From Lewinellaceae bacterium (GTDB lineage Bacteria; Bacteroidota; Bacteroidia; Chitinophagales; Saprospiraceae), in NCBI GenBank assembly GCA_020636075.1, contig JACJYO010000002.1, forward strand, positions 744,001 through 808,000: a stretch of 64,000 bases of DNA. The letters run 5' to 3'. Below, piece by piece: positions 17,590 through 28,300 of the stretch (positions are counted from its first letter, which is position 1; each line of letters opens with the position of its first letter). The notes under the pieces are model-generated. The model ran no database searches. It was given only the letters and a program-made list of their open reading frames with translations, and had not been told where the DNA came from. The translations under genes and the position numbers were made by a program.

Positions 17590-18804
17590 TTACTTTGATT
17601 TGATCAGCCGCAACATCAGAACATCGTGCGGCGGAACGACAGCTTCTAAAACGACAGAAGTGCTCCCTATGGTTTGCTGTTTCCAAAGGTCTCGAATCTG
17701 AAACACGGCACTTTTAAAATTTTCCCAGTTTTTGGAAATATCATCGGAGATCGGATGTGCCTGCCAATCGTGCTTGAGATGCAAATCTGTATCGCCACGA
17801 TTTAGAAAACAAATGGCCCAATCGCCACCTTGCAACGGTTTGGCCCAGATTTCCAGGTCTTCCTGACGCCAAAACGGATTACCCTGAACGCCCAGGGCAT
17901 CCTGGTCCACGGCGATCACTTCCCGGTTGGTCAAAATTTCTTTGGTGGCTGTAGTTGCGCTGCGGATATCGTTGCCTAAAATCAACGGCGCAGCCATCAT
18001 GGCCCAAAGGGAAAAGTGCGCGCGGTCTTCACTCGTTGACATCCCGTTGCCGATTTCCATCATGTCGGGGTCGTTCCAGTGGCCCGGCCCGGCCACCTTG
18101 CGAATGCCTTTGCGCATGTCGACAATGCGCAACACCCCCCATGACGACCAGGAGCCGTGATTTTCTTCGCAATTCCAGCAAGGCGCAATGTCGCCGGTCG
18201 TACGCCAGAGATGCCCAACGTCTTTTGCCCAGTTCCAGGGTTGGTTATCACCCCATTCGCAAATGCTGAAAACCACCGGATGTTGCGCAGCAAAAAGTGC
18301 ATCGCGCATGGTAATGTAAGCCTCTTCGGCATTGATCTTGCCGGTATTGCACCAATCGTATTTCAGGTAGTCGACGCCGAGCGACGCGTACAAGCGGGCA
18401 TCCTGGTATTCATGCCCGCGGCTGCCCGGATAGCCTGCACAGGTTTTAGAACCAGCGCAATTGTACAGGCCAAATTTCAGTCCTTTTGAATGCACATAAT
18501 CAATCAGGTGTTTCAGGCCGTTGGGAAACTTTGCCGGATCGGGCACGAGATTACCCAGGCTGTCGCGTTCGCGGGCCATCCAACCATCGTCGAGCACCAG
18601 ATAACTATAGCCGGCATCGCGGTAGCCATCGTGCACCATGGCATCGGCGATACCCATTACGAGCGCTTCGTTTATATCTGTTCCGAACGTATTCCAGCTA
18701 TTCCAGCCCATGGGTGGCGTCAGAGCCAGGTTTTCAAATTTTTGGGCAGAAACCGAAATTATTGTGCCCAGGAGGAATAGCAGTACGCCGAGTTTTTTTT
18801 GCAT
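17590..18804 (-). CDS. GH27 alpha-galactosidase
   Basis: The 404-residue enzyme has a signal peptide (LLGTIISVSAQ). The (beta/alpha)8 barrel begins LALTPPMGWNSWNTFG, contains VLDDGW and FGLYNCAGSKTC, and carries the nucleophile Asp150 in YLKYDWCN. The acid/base is an Asp of the WNDPDM motif at residues 243-248. A small C-terminal beta domain follows. GH27 enzymes remove alpha-1,6-galactose; in this cluster the substrate would be the side chains of galacto(gluco)mannan. It has no T9SS tail and no lipobox, so periplasmic location is likely. It lies between GH26 (34-base gap) and GH9 (9-base gap) and is almost certainly co-transcribed with both. Confidence 0.95.
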   Translation of the reverse strand: MQKKLGVLLFLLGTIISVSAQKFENLALTPPMGWNSWNTFGTDINEALVMGIADAMVHDGYRDAGYSYLVLDDGWMARERDSLGNLVPDPAKFPNGLKHLIDYVHSKGLKFGLYNCAGSKTCAGYPGSRGHEYQDARLYASLGVDYLKYDWCNTGKINAEEAYITMRDALFAAQHPVVFSICEWGDNQPWNWAKDVGHLWRTTGDIAPCWNCEENHGSWSSWGVLRIVDMRKGIRKVAGPGHWNDPDMMEIGNGMSTSEDRAHFSLWAMMAAPLILGNDIRSATTATKEILTNREVIAVDQDALGVQGNPFWRQEDLEIWAKPLQGGDWAICFLNRGDTDLHLKHDWQAHPISDDISKNWENFKSAVFQIRDLWKQQTIGSTSVVLEAVVPPHDVLMLRLIKSK

Positions 18805-18838
18805 AATGTCTGGTGTAAATCCAGTGACTAAAATTAAT

Positions 18839-20035
18839 CTATTTGTCAGTTCGGGTCAGCGTTGCTGCGCCCACTTTTGTCTTAGTTGCCTTTGGTTTTT
18901 TGTACAATTTCGGCAGGTTTTCCTGGAACAGCATCCGTTCGCTGCGGCTAAAATCCACAAAATCGGAAGCACTGATATGACCGGGGTACGGTGCAAAGTA
19001 ATGGCCGGGCTTCGACCGGTTTGTGGCGTTGCGCCAAACAAGCAGGTAAGCGATCCGGGCCGATTGTACCTGGGCAAGCAACACTTGTGTCCACCAGTTT
19101 TTATGCGGAATCGCTTCAAATCCGGTTTCCGTAAATGCCGGGATCTTGCCGTGCGCTGCGGCCAGGTCTGCAACCATCGACAATTTTAACGGAAGGTCGA
19201 ATTGAATACTGTCCATGTTTTCCGGCCGGTAGTAGTAATCGAGCCCGAAAATATCCACGTAGGCATCGCCGGGGTAATTCCGCATGTAATGATCTTTATC
19301 CCTGAACACATCGGGAGAATAGGCGTAAAGCACGTTGTGCACATCTTTTTCGTTTCGCAGATAATCCACGGTAAACCGGTACAGCGTTTTGTATTCCTCG
19401 GGAGTGCAACTCATGGCTCCCCACCAAAACCAATGCCCGGTGTGTTCGTGCCAGGGTCGGAAAATTACCGGAATCGGGCGTTTGATCAAGCCTCTGGTTT
19501 TTAAACTTTTGAACAATTCGGCCAAAACATCCAGTTGTTCCGTAAGACGGTAGTGGTATTTGCCGCCTGGCAATAGATCGCGCACGGCAGCGGTAGTATC
19601 CCAGGAGTCGCCACCACTGACCAGGTTATCCAAATGCCAGCTCAGCGTATTTACCGCACCCATTTCATAAGCTTCGCGCATGAGGCGTTTCATATCGCGA
19701 AAACGGACGGAATCGATATTGGTCATTTTCCCGGGGCCAAAGCGGCTTCCCAGGTCCCAGCCGAAAACTGCAGGGTACATCCCGCAGGTTTCCTGCACAT
19801 CGGAACGGCCGTTTTCGCGCTGCCAATACACCCCGTAGGCCAGGTCATCCTGGTGGCCAAACAGAATTTTTTGCCCGGCCAGGTTGTACAAATTGGCAAA
19901 CAGGGCACTGGTTTTCCGGGTAGCCTCCATATCAGAGACAGTTGGCAATTTCTGCGCAACTACAGTCCCCGGCAACCAACAGCATACGCATACGACCGAC
20001 ACGAATAAAAGCCGCTGCGCTTTTATTGAGAACAT
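18839..20035 (-). CDS. GH26 endo-beta-1,4-mannanase
   Basis: The 398-residue enzyme has an N-terminal signal (FVSVVCVCCWLPGTVVAQ). The GH26 barrel is shown by ILFGHQDDLAYG near residue 57, FRPWHEHTGHWFWWG with acid/base Glu197, GLDYYYR, and FTETGFE with nucleophile Glu303. Members with this exact HEH-TG-WFWWG pattern are mannanases or mannobiohydrolases that release mannobiose. Mannobiose is the substrate of the epimerase and phosphorylase encoded at 38-40 kb, which fits. The protein has no T9SS tail, so it is periplasmic or outer-membrane associated. The 166-base gap before it is the longest in this gene run and holds an imperfect hairpin (about 20070-20100). Confidence 0.95.
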   Translation of the reverse strand: MFSIKAQRLLFVSVVCVCCWLPGTVVAQKLPTVSDMEATRKTSALFANLYNLAGQKILFGHQDDLAYGVYWQRENGRSDVQETCGMYPAVFGWDLGSRFGPGKMTNIDSVRFRDMKRLMREAYEMGAVNTLSWHLDNLVSGGDSWDTTAAVRDLLPGGKYHYRLTEQLDVLAELFKSLKTRGLIKRPIPVIFRPWHEHTGHWFWWGAMSCTPEEYKTLYRFTVDYLRNEKDVHNVLYAYSPDVFRDKDHYMRNYPGDAYVDIFGLDYYYRPENMDSIQFDLPLKLSMVADLAAAHGKIPAFTETGFEAIPHKNWWTQVLLAQVQSARIAYLLVWRNATNRSKPGHYFAPYPGHISASDFVDFSRSERMLFQENLPKLYKKPKATKTKVGAATLTRTDK

Positions 20036-20201
20036 AGACGAATTAGAATTTTATAGTCGAAACTAAAATTGAAGGGAAAAACCGGTAGATCCTGGTTTCC
20101 CTGGAAGGGGATCAAAATCCATGAAAACAATACGGTTTCCGACGTATTATTTCAACGGTTTGATCGTCCAACCAGGGGGTTCCAGAATTAACCAACTTAA
20201 C

Positions 20202-22301
20202 TTACTTAAGCTCGAATCGAACATTATCAATGCAAACATTCACCAGGGAGGCACCGGCGTTAAAGGCTACGCCAAAATCTTCCGAAATTGTACTCAAATC
20301 AGCAATGGGGTTTCCCCCATCCATAAAGCCCGTGAGCGGAATGGTCACTGTGATCCAGCCGTCTGTTTTGTAAGATCCGGTTGCAGCCCAGGGTTTCCAA
20401 CTGTACCAGAAATCGCCTGACGAACCTTTTAACCGCCAGGCAAACTCGCCACCGGTGATCGGTTCGAGTATGTTCACGTCGAATTTCAGGTTGTAATTGG
20501 CCACATTGGTGCCGATGGTGCCACCGGGAAAATTATTGCCGCCGTTGCGCCAGAAGAAGCCCGTCCAGCCATTGCAATCCTTGTTGGCCCGGAAATAATT
20601 GGTACCATCCAGTGACAGGGCAGGATCATTTTCCGGACCACCGGTATCGCCCCACCAAAGCCCCAGATCGTCAAAGTTGAAAAATACCAGGCTCGGGTCG
20701 GCAATCGGGTCAACACCCTGGATGTTGATTTCTGGCGAAATAATTTGCTCGTTGTTGGCCGTGATCAGGGTGAGCGTGCCGAGACCTTTTTTGACGTTCA
20801 TCGGAATAACTACCTGGATCAACGTGGCTGTTTTTTGGCCATACATCGTTGCGGAAACATTGACGGGAAAGACGATTTCGGTGACCTCGTCCAGGTTTTC
20901 CCCTTCAATACTGATCATCTCACCCGGTTTTGCCTGCGACGGCATCGAAGTGATGGTCGCCGAAGTGGACGGCAAAATGTTCAGCATTTGCGCCGAACTC
21001 ACCTCATCGCCGTTTTTGGCAACCAGGGTAATCGAACCGGAGCTGGTGCCTACCGGCACGTTCACCTTCAATTCGTTCAGAGTAGCGCTGGAAGGTGCAG
21101 CTTCCGTGCCGCCACTGAATTTTACCTTGACGACCAAGTCCAGGTCGTTGCCCGAGATGGTCAGTTCTTTGGTAAACTGAATGTCCAATGGAGTCATGCC
21201 TGAAATTGTCGGCATGACCATATTAAGGTTGGAAGCGGAACTGACAGATTTGTCGGCTGCAGTATGCAGCGTGACCGGTCCGGAACTCGCATCGTCCGGG
21301 ACTGAAATCGTGATTTGAGTTGCCGATCCCGGCTGCACGCTGCCACTTTTTCCACCGCCAAAAGTTGCTCCGGTCACCAGGTCCAGATCAGTGCCGTTTA
21401 CGGTAATGTCGGCTCCGTTCTTTACCGGATTTGGCGCGATGCCTGAAATGGTGGGCACTTTCATTTCCACCGTTTGTGTCGTAGTCACCTCTACCAGGGA
21501 AGCTACGGCCAGGCGGAGGCTGCCGTCTTTGGCATCTGCTGGCACAGCCACTTCAATTTTGCCGGCTGCCTGGCTGACAAAACTGGAAACTTTGCTCCCT
21601 CCGCTAAAGGTAATTTCCCGGGTAAGATCCAGGTCGGCGCCTTCGATGGTAAGTATTGCTCCCGCTTTTACCGGTGTCGGCGAAATCTGGCTGACCGTCG
21701 GCAAGGTCACTTCCAGTGCTGTGGCCGACTCCACCAGAATTGGATCGGAAAGCCCATTGGAAACGACAATCAGGCCGGTTTGCGCGTCATCCGGCACCTT
21801 CACTTCAATTTTAGTTTGGGTTTGACTCACAAACTCCGAACTCGGCACTGTTTTCTTATTGGCAAAAATTACTTCCTCAATGAGGTTGAGATAAGTTCCT
21901 TCTAATGTGACTGTTGCACCCGGGCGCGCTTTGGCAGGGCTGAACGAGGTCAACGCAATTGGTTCTGAAATGGTCAGCTGCGTTTTGGTCGTGATGTCGC
22001 CCTGCGGCGTTTTAAGGGTGACGTAGCCGTTTACCGTAGCATCGGGCACGACGAGTACAATCTCCGAAGCGGTTTTGCTTTTGAAGGCCGTAACCTCCAC
22101 ATTATTGGACAGGATTATTGCTGTGACCTTATCCAGGTTTTGACCAATAAAACGCAAATCGCCGCCACGCAGGACCGGTGAGGGCCCGAAACTGTTGAGT
22201 TCAATTTCGTCGCTGGGCCCGTCATCTTTTTTGCAATAGTTGAACACGAGCACAACGCAAAAAAGGCTCAGTAGCAACTTTATTTTAAATGGAATGTACA
22301 T
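20202..22301 (-). CDS. Surface glycan-binding lipoprotein with six IPT/TIG repeats
   Basis: The 699-residue protein is a lipoprotein (VLVFNYCKKDD, Cys23). Residues about 33-525 are six successive IPT/TIG Ig-like repeats; most contain an ISGxDLDLVxxVxFxGG-like strand pair (IEGADLDLTREITFSGG, VNGTDLDLVTGATFGGG, ISGNDLDLVVKVKFSGG). The last 175 residues (FFNFDDLGLWWGD, SYKTDGWITVTIPL, NVCIDNVRFELK) resemble the C-terminal glycan-binding domain of SGBP-B-type proteins. Its place after SusC, SusD and another SGBP marks it as a surface protein that holds mannan chains for the transporter. The repeat array would project the binding domain far from the membrane. Ligand specificity is inferred from context only. 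Confidence 0.88.
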   Translation of the reverse strand: MYIPFKIKLLLSLFCVVLVFNYCKKDDGPSDEIELNSFGPSPVLRGGDLRFIGQNLDKVTAIILSNNVEVTAFKSKTASEIVLVVPDATVNGYVTLKTPQGDITTKTQLTISEPIALTSFSPAKARPGATVTLEGTYLNLIEEVIFANKKTVPSSEFVSQTQTKIEVKVPDDAQTGLIVVSNGLSDPILVESATALEVTLPTVSQISPTPVKAGAILTIEGADLDLTREITFSGGSKVSSFVSQAAGKIEVAVPADAKDGSLRLAVASLVEVTTTQTVEMKVPTISGIAPNPVKNGADITVNGTDLDLVTGATFGGGKSGSVQPGSATQITISVPDDASSGPVTLHTAADKSVSSASNLNMVMPTISGMTPLDIQFTKELTISGNDLDLVVKVKFSGGTEAAPSSATLNELKVNVPVGTSSGSITLVAKNGDEVSSAQMLNILPSTSATITSMPSQAKPGEMISIEGENLDEVTEIVFPVNVSATMYGQKTATLIQVVIPMNVKKGLGTLTLITANNEQIISPEINIQGVDPIADPSLVFFNFDDLGLWWGDTGGPENDPALSLDGTNYFRANKDCNGWTGFFWRNGGNNFPGGTIGTNVANYNLKFDVNILEPITGGEFAWRLKGSSGDFWYSWKPWAATGSYKTDGWITVTIPLTGFMDGGNPIADLSTISEDFGVAFNAGASLVNVCIDNVRFELK

Positions 22302-22404
22302 GATTTTAAATTTTTAATACGGTTTGCAAATGGCATATGGTGGAATGGAGCCTTCCGTTAGGTGTTTTCATCTTGAAAGGCTTCCACTCACCGTTTAAAA
22401 TCAC

Positions 22405-23592
22405 TTAGTCCTTCGGCACAATCCGCACATTATCAAAGGCAATGTCTACCGGATTGGTCCCTTCGGCAGGGCCAAACAGCATCATAGTGACATTGGTAAG
22501 GGTTGCCAGATTGCCGAGCGATTTGGTACCATTCGGGTCATCAGCCGGGTCGTCTTTTCCATATTTGAATTCACTGAGCGGGATGGACACCGTGATCCAG
22601 CCGTCCGTTTTATAGGGACCGCTTTTCCAGGGTTGCCAGCGGGCGATCGCTGTTCCGGGCAGATCGCGTCCGTGATCTTCCGCATAAGGTCCGAAGAAAA
22701 TTTCCATGCGTACATCGCGCCATTCAGAAGGCACATTGCACTCAAATTTGAATACCAGGTCGTCCTTTGAACCAACAGCAACGGGTACATTTCCGCGACC
22801 GCGGGGCGCCCAGTATTGCATGGTCAATTCATTCGCCCATTGCCAGGCGCCGTTCGCACTGTTTTTAAAATGGGCGAATTTTCCGGAGCAGCCACTGGGG
22901 TTGGCGCTTTCGATGGGCGCCGTCCAGGTTTCATGAATTTTCACGTCGTAATCCAGAATAATGTTCCGGTCGTCGCGGAAGTAAAACCTGGATTTGGCTT
23001 TGCCAAAATTGGTTTGCACGGTGATGGGACCGACACCTGCGCCTGCAGGTACCGTAACCTCGATCTTCGTTTTTTCTGCCAACGTAATTTCACCCTCCAG
23101 ATCACCGGGAAAAATCACTTTCGGGTCAAAAAAGAAGTCGCCGTACAAGATCATCGTTCCACCATCCGGTACGTATTCACACTTGGTACTCGTTATTTCC
23201 GGCGCCGGCACATTGACTTTAAAGTCATATAAATACTCCGAGCCGTCGGCCGTGACAAAACGCATTTTGTCGGTCACTTCACTGGGTACCGTGCTCGGTA
23301 CATTCACTAAAATGGTGGTATTGGTAATGTATGCCGGGTTTAGGACGGCCTGCTGATCATTGAACCACAGTGCACGGGTGCTTTTCAGGTTTTCACCGAC
23401 AATGGCGATCAGGCTACCCATGAAACTGCCGACAAGCAGGGAGTCCGATTTGCCGGGGTCAGTCGAGCGGACATAGTGCACCACAGGAAGCCCCTCGCTG
23501 AGGGTTGTATCGTCCTTTTTACAGGCACTGATGCCGCCGGCCAGGCTTGCCAGCAAGGCGAGCAAGATTCCGTATATGGTAAGAGATTTCAT
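22405..23592 (-). CDS. Surface glycan-binding lipoprotein (SGBP-B type)
   Basis: The 395-residue lipoprotein (LAGGISACKKDD, Cys24) has two IPT/TIG-like Ig domains (about 40-200) and a C-terminal glycan-binding domain (about 205-395) that shares YKTDGWITVSIPL and IAFDNVRIV with the neighbouring 699-residue protein. It starts 24 bases after susD and so belongs to the same transcript. The SusC-SusD-SGBP order is the standard one in polysaccharide utilisation loci. Two paralogous SGBPs of different reach in one locus suggest that one works close to the membrane and one farther out (inference). Confidence 0.9.
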   Translation of the reverse strand: MKSLTIYGILLALLASLAGGISACKKDDTTLSEGLPVVHYVRSTDPGKSDSLLVGSFMGSLIAIVGENLKSTRALWFNDQQAVLNPAYITNTTILVNVPSTVPSEVTDKMRFVTADGSEYLYDFKVNVPAPEITSTKCEYVPDGGTMILYGDFFFDPKVIFPGDLEGEITLAEKTKIEVTVPAGAGVGPITVQTNFGKAKSRFYFRDDRNIILDYDVKIHETWTAPIESANPSGCSGKFAHFKNSANGAWQWANELTMQYWAPRGRGNVPVAVGSKDDLVFKFECNVPSEWRDVRMEIFFGPYAEDHGRDLPGTAIARWQPWKSGPYKTDGWITVSIPLSEFKYGKDDPADDPNGTKSLGNLATLTNVTMMLFGPAEGTNPVDIAFDNVRIVPKD

Positions 23593-23616
23593 TGCTTGTT
23601 CAATTTTATGGTTGAC

Positions 23617-25269
23617 TTAGTTAAACGGATACTCCTCCGCCGGAACACCCGGGGCGAGTTTCGGATTGGCCACCACTTCGGCAGCCGGAATGGGCAGCGT
23701 CATTTGCGCAGCCGTGATCGTTAGCGGCGGTTGGGTTTGCAGGATATAACCGGCTACGGTGTTTTCGTCTGCCGCATTTGGCGACTGATCGCGGTAGTAG
23801 GTGTTTTCGCGTTCTTGTCCGTTAAGGAAAGCCAGTGCACCGTTCGTATCGCGGTAGAAATAGCGTTTCAGATCAAACCAAAACAAGCTCTCCATGCAAA
23901 ATTCCACCCGGCGTTCGTGCAAAATATCGGTAAACGAAATAGCCGATTTTGCCGTAAGGCCGCCACGGGTACGCACTGCATTGAAATACTGCAGGGCTTT
24001 GGAGTCGCTGGTGGAGTTACCGGCGCCCAGCACGGCTTCCGCATAGACCAAATACACATCAGCCAACCGAAGCATGTACTGGTTGATCGCCGTTGCCTGT
24101 CCGGTAGACACCTTGTCGCCGGTATCATTAGCGCTGCCAACGATGTACTTTTTGATGTTATTCAGCAAAGGTGCCGCGCCTTCCACCACCACATCGGGCT
24201 TTACAGGGTCGCGGGTTACGATATTATAGGTATAGCCGCCGGCTGCCTTGTTGATTTCCGGGTAATAATTGCCGGGAGCCATAAAAATGGCCGGTTGGCG
24301 CTTGTCATTGGGTTCAACTTCCTGTACGAAATCATAGGATGCGCACTTGGCGCCACCCCAACACTCGGTATTCCCCGTAACAAGACTGCTCCGTGCCCAG
24401 TTGGCCTGGCGGCTGTTTCCAAAGGCATAGGAACCCTCCATCCATTGCAAGGCAAAAAGTGATTCGGGGTTGTTGTTGTTTTCAATTTTAAACAGGTCTG
24501 CATAGTTCGTCATCAGCGAAAGGCCGCTGGTTTCGATAACTTCCCCGGCGTAGTCTTTGGCTTTGGTAAAATTAGCCGCTGAATTGCCGTCGCTCAGGTT
24601 CTGCGCCATGGTCAGGTGCAACTTGGCCAGCATTCCCATGGCCGACCATTTGGTTACGCGTCCGGGATTGTCGCTGGCGGGCAACGTTTCGGAAGCATAT
24701 GCCAGATCGCGGCGGGCAAATTCATACAGGTTGGCTTTGGTGTTTTTCGGCAGGATCAAATTATTGGCTGCTACCAGTTCACCGGCGTTTTCCACGATCG
24801 GGGCTTCGCCCCAATATTCGGCAATCAGGTAGTAAGCCGTACCCCGCATAAACCGCGCTTCAGCAATTGCCGCATCGATAACATCCTGTGAGATGCCGTT
24901 GCCTGAGGCAATCCGCGGCATATCGTTGATAATGGAATTGGCGTACGAAACCACCCGGTACACGCCCCGCCAGCCAGCCGACAAGTGTGCGTTGCCAGGT
25001 GTAAAGGAAAAGTAAAAAAACTGCCCCTCCTGGTCATAGGTGTAGTACATGTTGCCGGACATGCAATCGCCGGAAAGCCAGAAAAATTTGTCGTTAAAAT
25101 CAAACCAGGGCACCCCGTACAATGCGGCGGTAGCGGCCCGTACGTCGGATGCATTGCGGTAGAAATTATCCGCCGTGAGCCGGTCAACAGGCGGGATTTC
25201 AAGGAACTCTTTGCTGCACGAACTCAGAAAAAGCAGCAGGAGTACTGAAAGGCTATGTTTAAAGTTCAT
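23617..25269 (-). CDS. SusD/RagB-family outer-membrane glycan-binding lipoprotein
   Basis: The 550-residue protein has a lipobox (LLLFLSSCSKEF, Cys18) and the typical start EFLEIPPVDRLTADNFY. Helical TPR-type repeats follow (AEARFMRGTAYYLIAEYWG, KWSAMGMLAKLHLTMAQ), then the conserved late segments LRLADVYLVYAEAVLG and LHERRVEFCMESLFWFDLKR. SusD proteins cap the SusC transporter and bind oligosaccharide at the surface. It follows susC by 100 bases on the same strand. Given the neighbouring GH26, GH27, GH9, epimerase and GH130 genes, the ligand is expected to be a galacto(gluco)mannan fragment. Confidence 0.96.
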   Translation of the reverse strand: MNFKHSLSVLLLLFLSSCSKEFLEIPPVDRLTADNFYRNASDVRAATAALYGVPWFDFNDKFFWLSGDCMSGNMYYTYDQEGQFFYFSFTPGNAHLSAGWRGVYRVVSYANSIINDMPRIASGNGISQDVIDAAIAEARFMRGTAYYLIAEYWGEAPIVENAGELVAANNLILPKNTKANLYEFARRDLAYASETLPASDNPGRVTKWSAMGMLAKLHLTMAQNLSDGNSAANFTKAKDYAGEVIETSGLSLMTNYADLFKIENNNNPESLFALQWMEGSYAFGNSRQANWARSSLVTGNTECWGGAKCASYDFVQEVEPNDKRQPAIFMAPGNYYPEINKAAGGYTYNIVTRDPVKPDVVVEGAAPLLNNIKKYIVGSANDTGDKVSTGQATAINQYMLRLADVYLVYAEAVLGAGNSTSDSKALQYFNAVRTRGGLTAKSAISFTDILHERRVEFCMESLFWFDLKRYFYRDTNGALAFLNGQERENTYYRDQSPNAADENTVAGYILQTQPPLTITAAQMTLPIPAAEVVANPKLAPGVPAEEYPFN

Positions 25270-25369
25270 TTTTCTTGTTTTTGTCGCCGTTGCTGTCCTC
25301 CGGCAACGACGTATTTTTCATTATTTCTTCCGGTGAGGACGCCGGTAAATGTGGCGTGCGTGCCATCCA

Positions 25370-28300
25370 CTAAAAATCTACATCCACGCCAAACGTCCAG
25401 ATCCGTGGCGATGGGTAGCGGCCCATATCGACATTCTGCAACAGCGGATCCTGGTTAAATGCGCCGATTTCAGGGTCGAGCCCGGAGTAATTCGTGAACG
25501 TATGCACGTTTTGCGCATTGACGTAGAACCGCAGTTTTTCCACTTTGGCCCGCTTGGTCAGATGACTTGGCAATACATAGCCGAGCCGGATATTCTGGAT
25601 ACGCACATACGATCCATCTTCGATAAACCGGTCGCTCATGCGGTTATTGCGGTTGTTGTCGGTGGTCGTCGGGCGGGGAATATCCGTGCCCGGATTGGCG
25701 AGCACCACATTGGCCGGATCGGAATCCGAGCCGTTGGGATCGATCAGGCTGTATTTTGCCCGGTTGAACACGGCAGCCGCCTGGTTGCTGTACACACTGG
25801 TCATTCCTTCGGTAAGTACCCGGGAGTAGTTGAGGATGTCTACACCCTGCGTACCGGTGATAAACACCGTGAGATCAAAGTTCTTGAATAGAAATTCGTT
25901 GTTGATGCCGAAGGTGAAATTCGGGTTCGGATTGCCAATGAAAGTCTGGTCGTCTTCATTGATAACGCCGTCGTTGTTCAGGTCTTTAAATTTTATGTCG
26001 CCAATCCAGATGCCGGTGCGTTTATCCACCAGATTCTTCCCATCGGAATCAGCTGTTGGCGACTGCAATGCATGCCCTTTGATATCGGCTTCGCTCGTAA
26101 AAATGCCTTCTGTGATATAGCCGTAAAACTGTCCCACCGGTTCACCCACCACCGTACGGGTAGCCGATTGGAATTCGCTGTACCAGTAGAGGTTGCGGTC
26201 AAAAAAGGCACCGGGCTTATCCAGTTCCAGCACCTTGTTCCGGTTGCGGGTAAAGGTCAGGTTGGTATTCCACTTAAAACCCTGGCCGGCAAAGTTGTGC
26301 GTCGTAATGGCCAGGTCGATCCCCTTGTTTTCCAGGCTACCCACATTGGCATAGGGTGCCTGAATGTCCAACCAGTCGGAACCGCCGAGATAGCTCGGGA
26401 TGTTGATCTGAAGGAGCATGTCCGACGTTTTTTTCTTGTACCAATCGGCAGCCAGATCGATCCGTCCGTTGAGGATGGAAAAATCCAGACCGACATTGAC
26501 CTGTTTAGTCGACTCCCATTTCAATTTAGGGTTGGAGATTTTCTCCTGCCGGTAGGCAATGCCAAAGGGCGAGTTGATGGTCAGGATGGAGGAGCCGTAC
26601 AGGTAGTTGGGTATGGCCTGGTTGCCGGTTTCGCCATACCCGACGCGCAGTTTCAGGTTGGAGTTCAGACCGTGCATAAACCCTTCTTCGCCAATACGCC
26701 AGGCAAACGAACCGGAGGGGAAATAGCCCCAGCGATTTTCAGGACCAAATTTGGATGACCCGTCGGCACGCAGCGTGAAGGTGAACAAATAGCGGTCGAA
26801 CAGGCTGTAGTTCAGGCGCGTGAAGTACGAAGCGATACTGGCTGCATCGCGCCAGCCTGTTGGCGGCACAGCTGTTTCGCCCTGGCTGATATCCTGAATA
26901 TCGTTGCTGGGCAGTTTCCGTTTTGTCACCGAAGAGCCATTCCAGGATGCTTTTTGGGCTTCCTGACCGACCATGGCAGTGAGTTTATTGGTGCCGTTGT
27001 TCAGCGCGGTCCAGGTCAGGTAGTTTTTCCAAATCCAGAAAAACGAATTTTCCTCGCGCTGCAGCAGGCGGCTTTCGTTGTTCACCAACACCCCCCATTT
27101 GTAGGTCGGGTGGAAGGCCTTATTGAGCGAGTGGTTGTCGTCAAAGCCGATTTCCGAGCGGAACGTCAGGTTTTTAAACAAAGTCAGATCGCCAAAAACA
27201 TTGCCCATGAGCCGCTGGCGATCCAGCGTGTTGTTGCGCAGGAGCGCTGTAGCAACCGGGTTGTAGGTGGCCGCGCTGAAGTTGGCTTCCGGGCCGGCAT
27301 AGTTGCCATCGATGTCGCGCACCGGCACATCCGGCTGCATCATCAGTGCCTGTGAAATTATGCCGTCGCCACCGTCCGAAACAGTGATTTTTTCGTCGGT
27401 TTTAGCGTAGGCAAAAGAGCCGCCAATCTTAAACCAGTCTTTCACCTGGTTGTCGAGATTGATCCGGGTGGTGATCCGGTCGAAATTCGACCCGAGGATA
27501 ATCCCGTCCTGCTGAAAATAGCCACCGGAAATGGCATATTGGGTTTTATCGTTTCCGCCGCTTACCGTCAACTGGTGGCTGTGCATGCCGGCAGTGCGGT
27601 AGATCTCGTCTTGCCAATCTGTTCCGGTGCCAAGCAAACTGGGATCCAGGTAACGCTGATTGGGAATAAGTCCCAGGTCGTTGGAAATTTGCAGCTGGTA
27701 GTCGGCGAACTGTTGCAGGTTCATCATATCCAGCGTTTTGGGCACCATCTGGCTGCCGTAGTAGCCGTTGTAGGAAATTTTGGATTCACCTTGTCTGCCG
27801 CGTTTGGTTGTTACCAGCACTACGCCGTTGGCGGCACGCGCACCGTAAATGGCCGTCGCGGAGGCATCTTTCAACACCTCAATACTGACAATATCCTGCG
27901 GATTGATGGCTGCCAGCGGGTTTACCCTGCTTTGGCCATTGGAACCTCCGGCCCAATCAAAACCCTGCACCGAAGTGCCGTCGCCCTGAAAAGGAATACC
28001 GTCGATAACATACAATGGTTCGTTTGAACCGGTGATCGAGTTGGAGCCCCGAATGCGGATCGAGGTAGCGCCACCGGGTTGCCCGGAGTTTTGTGTCACT
28101 TGAACTCCGGCCACACGGCCTTGCAGTGCCTGATCCAGGTTGGTTGTGATACTGCTCCGGATTTGATCGCCGGTAACAGAGGCAACCGATCCGGTGAGAT
28201 CACTTCGCTTTTGAGTACCATAACCCACCACCACCGTTTCGCTGAGCACGTTATCGCTGGGCTTGATCATTACGTTGACCGGCGATCCGTCGGCAGGTAC

